Assembly: GCA_038501785.1 (NCBI GenBank)
Contig: JBAMJR010000189.1
Span: 5,386,001-5,450,000, forward strand
Length of the DNA: 64,000 nt
Direction of reading: 5' to 3'
From: Myoxocephalus aenaeus
Taxonomy: Eukaryota; Chordata; Actinopteri; Perciformes; Cottidae
A model generated the notes under the pieces. That model was given only the letters and a program-made list of their open reading frames with translations, did no database searches and was not told the DNA's origin. The translations under genes were made by a program, and so were the position numbers. Positions 30,560-42,940 of the stretch are shown piece by piece (within the stretch, counting starts at the first letter, position 1; the number at the start of each line of letters is the position of its first letter).

Positions 30560-31365
30560 AGCTGCTGCAGTAAATGAGGATTTCTAAAGGAATCCTGGTG
30601 CTGTGAGAGAAAGAAACCTTTGAGTCCAGCGTGTCACTAAAACCTGGTTTCAGATCTCAGATCAGCACATATTTAATAAGACGACGCCTCACCTGCATAC
30701 TGAAACATACATAGAAGAGTTACTGCTGGTTCTCCACCTGCAGAGTTAACTCAGCAACACGCATCCTTCATGTGCAGGTCTGGGATCAGTGACGGGCCGC
30801 AGACACAGATTAGCACATTGTTGTCGTCTTGGACGTTATCCCGGTAATCTCGACCTTCCCGGAGTAATTACTGCTCACATGTCGACAGTGTGGAGCACGC
30901 CGGTAATCATAATGATGATAAAGCAGCATAAACTATCATAAATCAGCATAAACCAGCAGCATAGTGATGGTCCCCAGAGGATGAATCCTCCCGTTTTTGG
31001 TGATGCTGCCACCACCCAAAACCTGTCCTCTAGCGCCACCAGCAGAGCAAAGTTGTACTTTACCTGCAGAACGTGAACTCATTCTTACCTTAGTAGCCCA
31101 GTGTTTAAAAGCATACTATTTAAATATTTATACTTGGTCTTATGTATTTTAGCATTATGTGCATATCTATTTTAGTATTTTTTTTAAATCAACATCAGTT
31201 TTATAATATTTATAACACCAAATATAATAAGTACACTGTTGAACTTAATACTAAAATATGATAAATTAGATCAATAACATAAATATATTATATAAAATAT
31301 ATATTTTTTAAACCGCTTAACGCTGGGACAGCGCCCTCTAGGAGGGAGACTGCTGCTTTTTCTTG
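30560..31365. other. Intergenic stretch upstream of myo6
   Basis: AT-rich tandem remnants at 31195-31290; otherwise nothing recognised. Confidence 0.4.
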
Positions 31366-31381
31366 CCCGTGACGTCACGGG
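31366..31381. promoter_or_regulatory. myo6: Perfect CRE palindrome in the putative myo6 promoter
   Basis: CCCGTGACGTCACGGG is a perfect 16-bp palindrome centred on a full CRE (TGACGTCA, 31370-31377). It is the binding site type of CREB/ATF factors. It lies just 5' of the GC-rich exon 1. Confidence 0.6.
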
Positions 31382-31605
31382 GCCGGTTTTCCCAGGATTG
31401 CTGCGGGAGTCGGAGGCTGCGGGGCGGGGAGAGTGTGGCCCAGGCTTCCGAGCGGACACCGTATCATCCGGAGACAACCCCGAGCCCGGACGGTCGGGGG
31501 GAGCAGAACGAGCGCTTCTTCTTTGAACCTTTCTTCCGTTTCTCTGTCGGTCGGTCCGGGATTTTAACCGCGAGTCCCGGGAGTGCACGCGCTTCTCAAA
31601 ACGAG
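31382..31605 (+). other. myo6: myo6 non-coding exon 1 (5' UTR), start approximate
   Basis: A GC-rich, CpG-rich stretch ends in a consensus donor ACGAG|GTAAGA at 31605/31606. It has no coding similarity. It is placed as myo6 exon 1 because it is the only promoter-like, donor-ended stretch between senp6 and the myo6 start codon, and because vertebrate MYO6 begins with a non-coding exon. Transcript evidence would be needed for the exact start. Confidence 0.5.
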
Positions 31606-33311
31606 GTAAGACACCGCCGAGTAGCCGCTCTTAGCTTTGTTGAGAGGACCCACGCCAGACTTCCTTCAAATGTTTGTCAATTTAAAGTTTTCATGGAGAT
31701 GAACAGAGGCGCGCGTGTATAACAACATAATTCAATACATATTTCAAAGAGTTATGAGACACTCTACAATTCGGCACACAAATAATCCACCGTGTCTCTT
31801 TTGTATTGCAGTAGGGCTCCAACTTTTTCACTACAGCCAACCGGCGCTGCCATTGCTGCCGACGGGGGTTCTCTCGCGTAAGAATGTATAGGCAAGCGGT
31901 GTTTAAAAGTTGGATTATTACTAAAATTGTCACGCTGTGTGGATTAACACGCATGCCGAATTCACGATAATCGTCTCCTAATTCAGAAAAGTGATGGATC
32001 AACTGAGCATGGCGTGTGTCTGGCGTGCGACGCGAGTCCCAAATTCTCACGTTTTCTGAACGGGGTTGGACAACCGGAGTAGGAAACGGCCACACACACG
32101 CGCATATCGAGCAATAACGAGCGTTTATTTCCTCGCACGAGCCTCGTTGCGTTAGCCGGGAGTGGACGGGAGGGACGGGCTTGGCAGCTGCGACAAGAAC
32201 CCACTGGTGCGTTCATGACTTGTTGTGTACAGCAGCACCAGTATGTCACATCTCACAATGTGAGCATGGCTGCGGCCTGCACGCGCACGCACACACACAC
32301 AGAGACAGACCGACAGTGCTGCTGAGCCTGGGAAGAAGAATCAATGGACATGCTTTGCATAAGAAGACAAGCTGAGGGTGGTGTGTTCAGGGCCTTTGTG
32401 ATATTACTGCGATGATAAAGATGACGTTTGGCCCTCAGGAGGAGTGTGTTACAGGGAGCAGTCTGTGTTTTTACATATTCCGTGTGTCATGATTACATAA
32501 GAGCTCTCTGTGCTTATTGTGTTGTTTTGAAATGACTATTATAGTCGTTTTATTCTCTTCCAGCTGCTGGAAACCCGTCTGGACTCCTCAAAGCACATTG
32601 TGTTGTCTTGTGTCCTGTCCTGCTTTGTCACTCACGGTCTGTGTGGACATAACAGCAGTTTGTGATGTCTGTAGTTTGTGATGTGTATAGTTTGTGACGT
32701 CTATAACACACATTGTGTGTTATAGACATTGTGTCCAGCGTGGATTCATTTGGGCGGAGGCCTCTCCAACAGCAAACTCCTGACGGGACTTTGACTCTCC
32801 ACATCCGTCTTTTATGGCCGTTTTATTGACATAATGTCACGCGCACAATGGTGCTTATTGCAACTGGGCTGGCCTTACCCAGATCCAGGACCGCCCGGGA
32901 TCAAAGTCCCTCTCCAGGAAGTGATCCTGACTGCTGCATGATGGTTATTGGGTTAGCATCGTCGGCTTTTATTTTATTGCGCTGCAGAGACGTGACTTCC
33001 TGGAAGGCGCTTGGCATTCTGGGTAACGGCTCACGTCCAAGCGTCTCATTCGGGATAAGCCGTTTATGTGCATCCTCGTCCATTAAAGGCGTCCCTGTGT
33101 ACTTGGCAGTACGCCTCCGTGTACTTGTACTCTGATCGGACTGCATTGTGATAATAGGGGTTTAAATGGTTTAAATCGAAGGCAGAACATGTTTTTTTCC
33201 CGGTGACGTCATGTGAGATGAAGGTTCTCGGCCCTGCAGCTGAAGGCAGCGTCTACTTTCTCTCTCCTACTTGGTGGTGATGACGGAGCGGCCGGGTTCA
33301 GATGCCTCCTG

Positions 33312-33313
<2 letters not shown>
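31606..33313. other. myo6 intron 1, first part
   Basis: No exon or transposon recognised. A short CA run lies near 32288-32302. Confidence 0.4.

Positions 33314-33348
<35 letters not shown>
33314..33348. repeat. (CA)n microsatellite
   Basis: About 17 CA units. Confidence 0.95.
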
Positions 33349-33350
<2 letters not shown>

Positions 33351-33619
33351 GTCAGCCTTTGTAATGAGGGGAATGTGAGCCGAGTTCGGCACTTGGCGAT
33401 GAAGAGTCTCGACTTACGCGCCTTCCTGGTCACTGTGAGGGAGATGTTGTGTTTTGGTTCTCGCACACACACACGCGGCCAGTCAGCAGAAGTCTCGTGG
33501 ACTCCCCAGTAGATCAGTTATTGATATTCTGCTTTTTTTTCCTAGAATATAAGTTGTTCCTTTTCCCTCCGTTGGCATTGAAGAGCCGCTGACTGTCGCG
33601 TCTCTTTTTACCCAGAAAC

Positions 33620-33930
33620 CCTTGCGTTTTAGGAGGGGGTTGCGTAGCTGGGGCGCCTAGCCGGGTTGCGTCGCCGGGCGGCGTACCCCGGGTGCGTGCC
33701 GCGTAGTCGCGTTGCGTAGCGTAGCGCAACATAGCTGGGTTGGGTCGCGTGGCGCGTAGCCGGTTTGCGTGGCCGTGGCGCATAGCGTAACCTAGCTGAG
33801 TCGCGTGCCGCGTGACGTAGCTGGGTCATGTAGCCTAACGTAGCAGGGTTGCATCGCGTAGTCGGGACGCGTAGTCGGGTGACGGGGCACGCACGGGGCG
33901 TGTGGCCGGGTGATGTAGCACGGGGCGCGC
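33620..33930 (+). repeat. GC-rich, CpG-dense degenerate minisatellite
   Basis: Irregular repeats of GCGTAGCYGGGTTGCGT-like words, 15-20 bp each. The minus-strand open frames (Arg/Pro/Thr-rich) follow from this repeat. Confidence 0.8.
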
Positions 33931-33934
33931 TCAC

Positions 33935-35530
33935 CGAACTTTATTCCTCCTGGAAACAAACGAGGAAGTTGAGGCTTTTATTACAGGAAACAGACAGTGT
34001 ATATCTTGTATATTGAATTAACCATTTTTTATTAAATTCATGAAGGAAAAATACTAAAAGATGAGTTTGTTCTTTTTTCATATTGTTTAGAAATTAATAT
34101 TCTAACTGATCGAATGATCAACTTGTAATATTAATATTTATTAATAATCTCAGTCTGAATAATCCCACATTGATTAACTCTGCACATAAACCAGAGATGA
34201 TTAATTGATTAGTTGTCAACTGGTAAATTTATTGTCAAATAACTTTGATAAATTGATTTAATACAAAGAAAAGAAGGTATTCTTTAATTCCATTGTTTTA
34301 AAATGAGAATATGTTCTAGTTTCTTCTCCTGAGTCAGTAAACTGATCATCTTTTGGAACATTTAACTGTCTAAAGACAACTTAAATCATTTGTCTCCCTT
34401 GAAAACGGAAGTTTATTTTGAAAATCCTGCGTGTAAAGTGACGTTCTGGATGCTGACGTCTGCAGCAACATTGCGTTGCTCTGGTCTCTGTTTCCCTCCC
34501 GGAGATGTTGCTCTCTCTGCTTTGCATGTCCAACATGTGATTTGCGTGCCGCTGTCCTCTGAGCTTATGACTTCACATTTATGTTTTAATATCTCGTCAG
34601 GCGGTGCACCTCTCGACCAGAACGTGTCTTAAAAACACAAAGAAACTAAGTGACGTGAAACTGAACCTCCAGTCAGAAAGCTGCAGGATATCAAGCTTCA
34701 GCATGGAAATTATTAATATTCCAGTTTCCTGTTATTCACCAACAGGACTTTGAGTCTAATTAAAACGCGTTTTGATGCCAGCAGCTTGAGTTATTTTTAA
34801 AACTTCACGTTTTTATGTTTTATTTTCTGCAGCAGACGTGCTGACCTCTTTAAGAACCCATAGGCCTCTCCCTGTGCGGAGCGTGGCCGCTGCAGTTGCA
34901 TGCTGGGTAATATTCCCGGTTGAGTTTGGACTCGTCTGGAAGTGTTTTAGGTGACGATAGGATTCTGGAATACGAAGACGGACACTCAGCTGTGAGTCTG
35001 GATCCAACACGGAGACGGGCTTCACGCTCGTGTGTGTGTGCGTGTGCGTGTGCGTTTGTGTAAAAAATTTGTCCTCTGCTCATTGCTTCCTGTGGCTTTT
35101 CTCTTTTATTATATATTTTAAAAAAAACTATAATTTCCTCGTCCTTCCTCATTACTTCCTGTGTCGTTCCTCCAGCAGGACTTTGACCCGTTAATCCTCT
35201 CGTTCTCTATTAAACATTCAAATGACTCAGAGGAACTCTGAGAACTTGTTTCATGGCTCTGAATCCAGAGCTGGTTTTAGTTATTGAATCATTATGAAGG
35301 TTAATTATAGATTTTAAAAGATTTAATTACTGCTTATTGTTTAGCAGAGGAGGTAGTATGTATTCTGTTTGTTTGTCAGTAGGATTACAGAAAAATTTAT
35401 TATCACTTAGTTATTTTTTATTACTGATTAATCCGGCTGATTATTTTCTAGATTCATCAAGTCATCGTTCATTCTATAAAATGTCAGAAAATTGTGGAAA
35501 AAAAACCCAAACATGTTGAGTTTGTTGTAA
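33935..35530. other. myo6 intron 1 stretch without recognised features
   Basis: AT-rich at first; a GT run near 35028-35058. No exon or transposon recognised. Confidence 0.4.
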
Positions 35531-35697
35531 TATACATACCTGCAAACTTCGGCGTTTTGAAATCAAAATATGTCATCCACGTGAATCGAGTAGATCCGGG
35601 GGGCTCAGCGTGTCTGACATTGGAGTGAGACACGGAGAAAAGCTGATGTTGTGATCGTCGCAATAAAACATCTTTGATGTGTCGAGTCTTGGCCAAT
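35531..35697 (+). mobile_element. Left-end fragment of the CATACCTGCAAACT transposon
   Basis: It matches 25951-26140 (CATCCACGTGAATCG, GGAGTGAGACACGGAGAAAA, TTTGATGTGTCGAGTCTTGG) and stops at the LINE tail. Confidence 0.85.
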
Positions 35698-37345
35698 CAG
35701 AATCAGAATCAGAATCAGAATCAGAAACTGTTTATTGCCAGGAATGTTTTCACAAACGAGGAATTTTTCGAGGTGGAAGGTGCATACATTGGACATGGGA
35801 CGTTAGACGAGACAAACAACAAACAACGACAACAACAGTGCAATGGGTATTAAATAAGTGTAAGATAAGATAAGATAAAGTGCTCAGACAACAGATACGT
35901 TAATGTGAGTGTACGTTAAAGTGACATGTGTGTTTAAGTTAAAGTGTATGTTAAAGTGACGAGTGTTTAAGTTAAAAGTGTATGTTAAGTGGCATGAGTG
36001 TTTAAATATGAAGTGTGCAGAGGAGTGACCGGTAAGGAGAAAGAAAGAAGAGGAAAATGAAAATAAAAATAAAAAATAACTGGGGGTGACAGAGTCAGTC
36101 AGTGGGGGACCCGGGCCCTGTTGATGAGCCCGATTACCGACGGGAAGAAACTGTTTGTGCGGCGTGAGGTCTTGGTCCTGATGGACCTCAGCCTCCTGCC
36201 AGAGGGGAGGGACTCGAACAGGTTATGTCCAGGGTGAGAGCGGTCAACTGCAATCTTCCTAGCTCGCCTCAGAGTCCTGGAGGCGAACAAGTCTTGGAGG
36301 GACGGCAGATTACAGCTAATCACCCTCTCAGCAGACCATGGTGCACTTCTACGATGGTCTTAAAGGCAGAGCTGAAGTCCACGAACAGGATCCTGGCGTA
36401 GGTTCCTGGGGAGTCCAGATGCTGGAGGATGTAGTGGAGGGCCATGTTGACAGCATCGTCTACAGACCTGTTGGCCTTGTAGGCGAACTGCAGAGGGTCC
36501 AGGAGTGGGTCAGTCAGGGTTTTGAGGTGGGACAGGACCAGGCGCTCAAAAGACTTCATGACCACAGAGGTCAGGGCGACGGGCCTGTAGTCTTGAGTCC
36601 TGTGATCCTGGGTTTCTTGGGGACGGGGATGATGGTGGAGGCCTTGAAGCAGGCTGGCACGTGGCATGTCTCCAGGGAGGTGTTGAAGATCTCTGTGAAC
36701 ACCGGGGACAGCTGATCAGCACAGTGCTTCAGGGTGGAGGGTGAGACAGAGTCCGGGCCCCGCTGCTTTGCGGGGGTTCTGCTTTTTGAAGAGCCTCTCC
36801 AGAATAGTGAGGGTCGTCACTGGGGAGGCGTGAGCCCCCGATGGGCTGAGGGAGGGGGAGATGATGGTCTGTGGCTGGTTGATGGGCCTGTGGGGCGTGG
36901 CGTCAGGACTGCTCCATTGTCTTTCAAAGCGACAGTAGAACTCGTTTAGCTCTTCTGCCAGGCGGAGGTCGTTCATGGCGTGGGGGGTTTTCGGCTTGTA
37001 GTTGGTGATCTGCCTGAGCCCTCTCCAGACAGAAGCAGAGTCACTTGCTGAGAGCTGTTGTTGCAGTTTCTCAGAGTACAGTCGTTTAGCATCTCTCACC
37101 GCCTTGCTAAACCTGTATTTTGACTCTGTGTACAAGTCCTTGTCCCCCCTCCTGAATGCCTGGTCCTTTTGCAGTCTTAGCTTTCTGAGTTCCGCTGTGA
37201 ACCAGGGTTTGTCGTTGTTGTAACTCACTCTGGAGCTGGTTGGAACACAGATTTTGAATTGAGTGAAAAACACGTTATTGCAGTTTTCTCCTACACGCTT
37301 GGTCCGAGTCATTGTGTATATGTGCACATTGCATCCCCTAACATG
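35698..37345 (-). mobile_element. L2/CR1-type LINE, reverse strand, internally deleted
   Basis: On the minus strand from about 37345: a linker region (NDKPWFTAELRKLRLQKDQ), the start of the reverse transcriptase (DYRPVALTSVVMKSFERLV near 36540-36590; LFVDFSSAF near 36350-36385), then a jump to the C-terminal part (SLPSGRRLRSIRTKTSRR, near 36160-36200). The YADD-bearing middle is missing and there are frameshifts. The 3' tail is a GATTCT repeat (complement at 35697-35727). The C-terminal piece matches the LINE at 45800-46856. Confidence 0.88.
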
Positions 37346-37349
37346 CAAT

Positions 37350-37780
37350 AAATCTTTCGTGCTATTTCGACACTAGGGGGCGCTACAGTAATCCGGCCAA
37401 TTTGGGTTTTGGTAATTTGTCATTTTTCGCCTTATTTAGCGTTTCTACTTTTGCTAACTCCTCCTACAATTTTTATGCGATCGACTTCAATTCTGTTCAA
37501 GAATGATCCCAAGACCCTTATGAGCGTAGGTTGTGCTCAGTGTGCATTTTCGGTGAACGGCCTCGACATGTCAAAGACGCACCCATTTTGTGCGGTTCGC
37601 TATGTCAGAGAAACCTGTTGTAACTCCTAGATACATGATGCAATCTCCCCAAAACTCCTCATGCATGATGCCGGTCCAGGCCTGAGCACATTTACATGAA
37701 GAAATGTTCACATTGTCATAGTGCCACCTACAGGCAAAAGTAAATCAGCCAAACCTGATCTACACTTCACTTAGAGTAAC
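37350..37780. mobile_element. Probable dispersed repeat
   Basis: It begins with CACTAGGGGGCGCTACAG and resembles a common fish repeat with GGGGGCGCT ends. The assignment rests on that motif only. Confidence 0.35.
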
Positions 37781-37785
37781 ATGAT

Positions 37786-38905
37786 CAGTTTTTCCTCTAG
37801 GTTTACAGCTTCAGGGGGGAGGGGGGATGGTGACGATGACACCAACACAAACACTTAAAGCAGTGGTTCTCAAACTTTTTCTGTAAATAACATAATTTTG
37901 TGACCCCATCTGTGCTTTTATAAATAACAGAATAAAGAAGATTGCAATCCCTTTCAAGAAAATCAGATTGCTCCATCAGACCCAAACAAATTAATTGCAA
38001 TCACTTAGAACAATGAAAATAAAGTTCTATCTGTGCAAAAAACAACTAATATTTAGTTACTACTAAATAGCTCATTGTGGAAAACAATAAGCTAATTATT
38101 TTTTTGCAAAACAAAACAGAATTAGTGCAGATATGTGAGCCATCACGTTTTATCAGTATTAGTGGCTGCAGTGAGCTGCTTTCCTCTACACATTTTTTTA
38201 AAACGGGGTTGTAGATTTGATACGGCTGCTCTCAATGGATGCTCAATGTTGAGCTGAGATCTGTTTTCTGTTTTGAGAGACGTAACGGCAGAAAAGACCT
38301 CACGGAGACTTCACGGAGGCTTTTGGCAAAACGCCAAAAATCGACGAGTCGCTTTACCCGAAAGTACAGGCATTTCTCCATGTATTCATTAATGACTTAG
38401 TTTTATGCCCTGTACTTTTGTAATATGTGAAGCCAGCAGCTCATTGTTGGGTAAAAGCCACGAGCACTTTGGCTCGTTTCACTTGGAACAGGAGAGCTAC
38501 TCCGGCTTCAGGAGAGCTACTCCGGTGCTCCTCAGGAGAACTACTGTTGCCATCTTCAACCTGGGAGCGTTTCAAACACAGATATAGCTGTCTGCTTTTT
38601 ACGCGACATATTTTTCGACGCTCTCTGTCCGCTGGTGTGTGTGCTCAGTGTTCACCTGTGTTTGTGCACGCACGTGTCTGTGCACATCAGGGCGGAACTC
38701 CATCGTGCGCGATACAAAGATCAGCGAAGAAGTGTTAACGCGACCATGCAGAGACAAAAATTACAAGCTGTCGTGTGGATTAGATCAATAAAATACGGTG
38801 TAGAACAAGGTGTAGACCTGTTCTATAGGAAAGAGAACCTTAAATGTCTTGTGATCTGGCGCTATAGAGAAAATAACAGGGGTGTGGGGGGTTTCTTCAG
38901 CTGCT
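37786..38905 (+). mobile_element. hAT-type element, CAGTGTTTCCCC family, 3' end lost
   Basis: It begins with the diverged terminus CAGTTTTTCCTCTAGGTTTACAGC, shares AAAGCAGTGGTTCTCAAACTTTTTCTG with 12590 and 41420 in phrase order, and contains GAACAAGGTGTAGACCTG near its 3' end. It breaks off at about 38905 before the GGGGAAACACTG terminus; a T run (about 38931-38955) follows. The terminus is given in part only. Confidence 0.85.
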
Positions 38906-39255
38906 AGCAGCTTTAATTTTGTATTTTCTACCTTTTTTTTTTTTTTTTTTTTTAAGCAAAACGTAAATTGAAACGTATTTATTCTGGTTGGAGTCGTTTA
39001 ATTCCTCTGATTCCTGAAGGATGTAGTTCAGTAAAAACACTCCAGGTTCTTCTCGCTGTCGGGCTCCTGGCCGTGAAATAAATGTGCGTTTTAATCGGGA
39101 GGAAGTGGGAACGTTAGGTTGGCGTCCAGCCAGAGAACATCTTCTAATATTAGAACCTTTTGAGATGCCTCCTGTTTTATATTCGGCTTCTATCGGCCGG
39201 CTCTCCTCCGGACCAACACGTCTCCCTCGCTGTGAGGAAGTTACCTCATAGTGGA

Positions 39256-41215
39256 CAGATCACCAGACCTCGGGGACAGGAAGTAGACCGTACCAAGACC
39301 TCGGGGACAGGAAGTAGACCGTACCAAGACCTCGGGGACAGGAAGTAGACCGTACCAAGACCTCGGGGACAGGAAGTAGACCGTACCAAGACCTCGGGGA
39401 CAGGAAGTAGACCGTACCAAGACCTCGGGGACAGGAAGTAGACCGTACCAAGACCTCGGGGACAGGAAGTAGACCGTACCAAGACCTCGGGGACAGGAAG
39501 TAGACCGCACCAAGACCTCGGGGACAGGAAGTAGACCGCACGAAACAGGAAGTTAACCGTACGAAGCCCTCGGGGACAGGTAGTAAACCGTACGAAGCCC
39601 TCGGGGACAGGTAGTAAATCGTACGAAGACCTCGGGGACAGGTATTAAACCGTACAAAGACCTCGGGGACAGGAAGTAAATCGTACGAAGATCTCGGGGA
39701 CAGGAAGTAAACCGCACGACGACCTTGGACGGGAAGTAAACCATACGAAACAGGAAGTTAACCATACGAAACAGGAAGTTAACCGTACGAAGACCTCGGG
39801 GACAGGAAGTTAACCGTACGAAGACCTCGGGGACAGGAAGTTAACCGTACGAAGACCTCGGGGACAGGAAGTTAACCGTACGAAGACCTCGGGGACAGGT
39901 AGTAAACCGTACGAAGACCTCGGGGACAGGTAGTAAACCGTACGAAACAGGAAGTAAACCGTACGAAGACCGCGGGGACAGGAAGTAAACCGTACGAAGA
40001 CCTCGGGGACAGGAAGTAAACCGTACGAAACAGGAAGTAAACCGTACGAAGACCGCGGGGACAGGAAGTAAACCGTACGAAGACCTCGGGGACAGGTAGT
40101 AAACCGTACGAAACAGGAAGTTAACCGTACGAAGACCTCGGGAACAAGAAGTAAACTGTACGAAGACTTTGGGGACAGGAAGTAAACTGTACGAAGACTT
40201 TGGGGACAGGAAGTAAACCGTACGAAGACCTTGGACAGGAAGTAAACCGTACGAAACAGGAAGTTAACCGTACGAAGACCTCAGGAACAAGAAGTAAACC
40301 GTACGAAGACCTCGGGAACAAGAAGTAAACCGTACGAAGACCTCGGGAACAAGAAGTAAACCGTACCAAGACCTCGGGGACAGGAAGTAAACCATGCGAA
40401 GACTTTGGGGACAGGAAGTAAACCGTGCGAAGACTTTGGGGACAGGAAGTAAACCGTACGAAGACCTTGGACAGGAAGTAAACCGTACCAAGACCTCGGG
40501 GACAGGAAGTAAACCATGCGAAGACTTTGGGGACAGGAAGTAAACCATGCGAAGACCTTGGACAGGAAGTAAACCATGCGAAGACTTTGGGGACAGGAAG
40601 TAAACTGTACGAAGACCTTGGACAGGAAGTAAACTGTACGAAGACCTCGGGGACAGGTCGTAAACTGTACGAAGACCTCGGGGACAGGTCGTAAACCGTA
40701 CGAAGACCTCGGGGACAGGTAGTAAACCGTACGAAACGGGAAGTAAACCGTACGAAGACCTCGGGAACAAGAAGTAAACCGTACGAAGACCTCGGGAACA
40801 AGAAGTAAACCGTACGAAGACCTCGGGAACAAGAAGTAAACCGTACGAAGACCTCGGGAACAAGAAGTAAACCATGCGAAGACTTTGGGGACAGGAAGTA
40901 AACCGTACCAAGACCTCGGGGACAGGAAGTAAACCATGCGAAGACTTTGGGGACAGGAAGTAAACCGTACGAAGACCTTGGACAGGAAGTAAACCGTACC
41001 AAGACCTCGGGGACAGGAAATAAACCATGCGAAGACTTTGGGGACAGGTCGTAAACTGTACGAAGACCTCAGGGACAGGTCGTAAACTGTACGAAGACCT
41101 CGGGGACAGGTCGTAAACTGTACGAAGACCTCGGGGACAGGTCGTAAACTGTATGAAGACCTCGGGGACAGGTCGTAAACTGTACGAAGACCTCGGGGAC
41201 AGGAAATAAACCGTT
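39256..41215 (-). repeat. 31-bp minisatellite, about 60 copies, open in all three minus-strand frames
   Basis: The unit reads AAGACCTCGGGGACAGGAAG plus TAGACCGTACC. Units 39256-39540 are almost identical; later units vary (TAAACCGTACG, GACTTTGGGGAC, GGTCGTAAACTG), and some are shortened to 21 bp (GAAACAGGAAGT...). Because 31 is not a multiple of three and the unit lacks stops on the minus strand, frames of 293, 331 and 411 codons overlap here. They have no splice context or homology and are judged non-coding. Confidence 0.95.
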
Positions 41216-41348
41216 TCAGCCGATAAATCTGTGGAAGAGAAACTAAGCTGCAAAGACAACTTCTTCCGTTTCCAACTCTATTATTCACACGTTCTCGCCT
41301 GAAAGACGTTTGGCAGGAAGCAAACGTTCGTAAACTAATATGGATCAT

Positions 41349-41768
41349 CAGTGTTTCCCCTAGGTTTACAGCTTTGTGGGGGGCGACGACTCGGACGACT
41401 CCGACACAAACACTTGAAGCAGTGGTTCTCAATCTTTTTCTGTAAATAACATCATTTTGTGACTCCATCTGTGCTTTTATAAGTAACGGAATAAATAAAA
41501 TTGCAATCAGTTTCAAGTAAATCAGATTGCTCCATTTTTTTTATTATTGCAATCACTTAAAACAATGAAAATAAATGAAGATAATATAAATAACATACGG
41601 CTGTTTAGTTTGTTTAATAACAGAACAAGGTGTAGACCTGTTCTATAGGAAAGAGAACCTTAAATGACGACTTGTGATCTGGCGCTATCGAGAAAATTAC
41701 AGGGGGGCGGGGGGTTTCTTCAGGGGGGGGCGCCCCGCCCCCATATTATAACGGTAGGGGAAACACTG
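41349..41768 (+). mobile_element. hAT-type MITE, CAGTGTTTCCCC family
   Basis: The ends are CAGTGTTTCCCCTAGG and TAGGGGAAACACTG. The interior shares GAACAAGGTGTAGACCTG and TGATCTGGCGC with 37786-38905 and 60400-60868. No exact target duplication was seen. Confidence 0.9.
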
Positions 41769-42334
41769 CATCACTAAAACCAGTGATCCTGGATCTGTAG
41801 GAGTTCTATTTGCTCCCTTTAGTGCCAATCTGATCTGTGGTCAGCTTTAGGATCCGTTGCTCCACTAGTTTCCACACATGAATGCTCAAATGAGAAGACG
41901 ATTCGTGAACGTAGTTCTACTTCCTGTTTGTGAGGAAAACAAAGTTCACCTCGAAAGTCCAAGCAACCAGTTGTCCGACTCAAACTGTGACCTTAGACCC
42001 CGTCGAGGATGTGCGGCTCTCCATGAGAGGTGTAACCTTTCACCCGCTCGTGACTCTGTTTATGGGCTTAGACTTCGGCTCGGGGAGGACGACTCTCGTC
42101 AATCTTTAAACCGAGTTAGTGGCAGTTTTGTAAAACTTCAGCGAATTCCTCGGCTTTGCTGAATCATCAGAAACGAGGACGCAAGTTTCTGATCTTCTGA
42201 CTTTTTTTCCTGCTTCATGGAAAGGAATCTCCCGCTCATCATCTGGTCTCTGAACACACCCTGTGGTGGCTTTGCTGAGGGTGTGGCATGCTGGGTTAAT
42301 GTTCATGTTTTTTTTATTTTAGAAGACGTGCCCA
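41769..42334. other. myo6 intron 1 stretch without recognised features
   Basis: Nothing recognised; a 94-codon frame at 41878-42162 has no known similarity. Confidence 0.35.
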
Positions 42335-42940
42335 CACACATGAAGCCATATCCATTAAAGGTTAGACTGTGGAATGTGTGCAATCTTACAAATATCTTGG
42401 GACATATATCGACTCAAAACTGAACTTTGAAGAAAACTGTGAAGCTGTGTGCAAAAAGGGGCACCAGCGTTTGTTTAGTTTAAGGAAACTGTCCTACTTC
42501 TACATCGACAAAACGTTAATGACCTTATTTTATCGTGTTTTTATTGAATCAAGTTAATCTTTTTCTTTGGTGTCATGGTTTGGAAACCTGTCCTTAAAGA
42601 ACAGAAACTCTCTGTATAAGATTGTGAAATGGTCTAGCAGGCTGATTGGTGAGTCACAACTCAGCCCAGAGTCCCTGTACACCAGAAAATTACAACGGAT
42701 AACCGGCTCCATTTTAAAGGAAGACTCCCACCCTTTAAAAACAGCTTTGTTCTAGCAGCCATCACACAGGTGAACAAATCATAATTATAAGCAGCACTGA
42801 TCTGGAGCTTTGAGTACTTTTATCATGTTTGTCTGGTTGTCTGTGTTTGTTGTAATGTATGTCGAGACGGATGCCTCATTTTCTACTGTTAATTACTGCA
42901 AACCAAGTCTACCTACGGGTACTAATAAAGTAACCAAACC
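42335..42940 (+). mobile_element. LINE reverse-transcriptase C-terminal fragment, decayed
   Basis: The reading frames YKYLGTYIDSKLNFEENCE, LFSLRKLSYFYIDKTLMTLF and LYKIVKWSSRLIGE form the C-terminal region of an L2/jockey-group LINE, broken by a stop and a frame shift near 42555-42567. Confidence 0.8.

Noticed and set aside
33514..33934. Arg/Pro/Thr-rich minus-strand frames.
   Set aside because: They come from the GC-rich GCGTAG minisatellite.
39256..39540. Regular 31-bp repeats that could suggest a CRISPR array.
   Set aside because: The repeats are directly tandem with no unique spacers, and the genome is vertebrate.
40281..41516. A 411-codon minus-strand open frame (and two others of 331 and 293 codons).
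   Set aside because: They are three overlapping frames through the same 31-bp minisatellite; openness follows from the unit lacking stops, not from selection.
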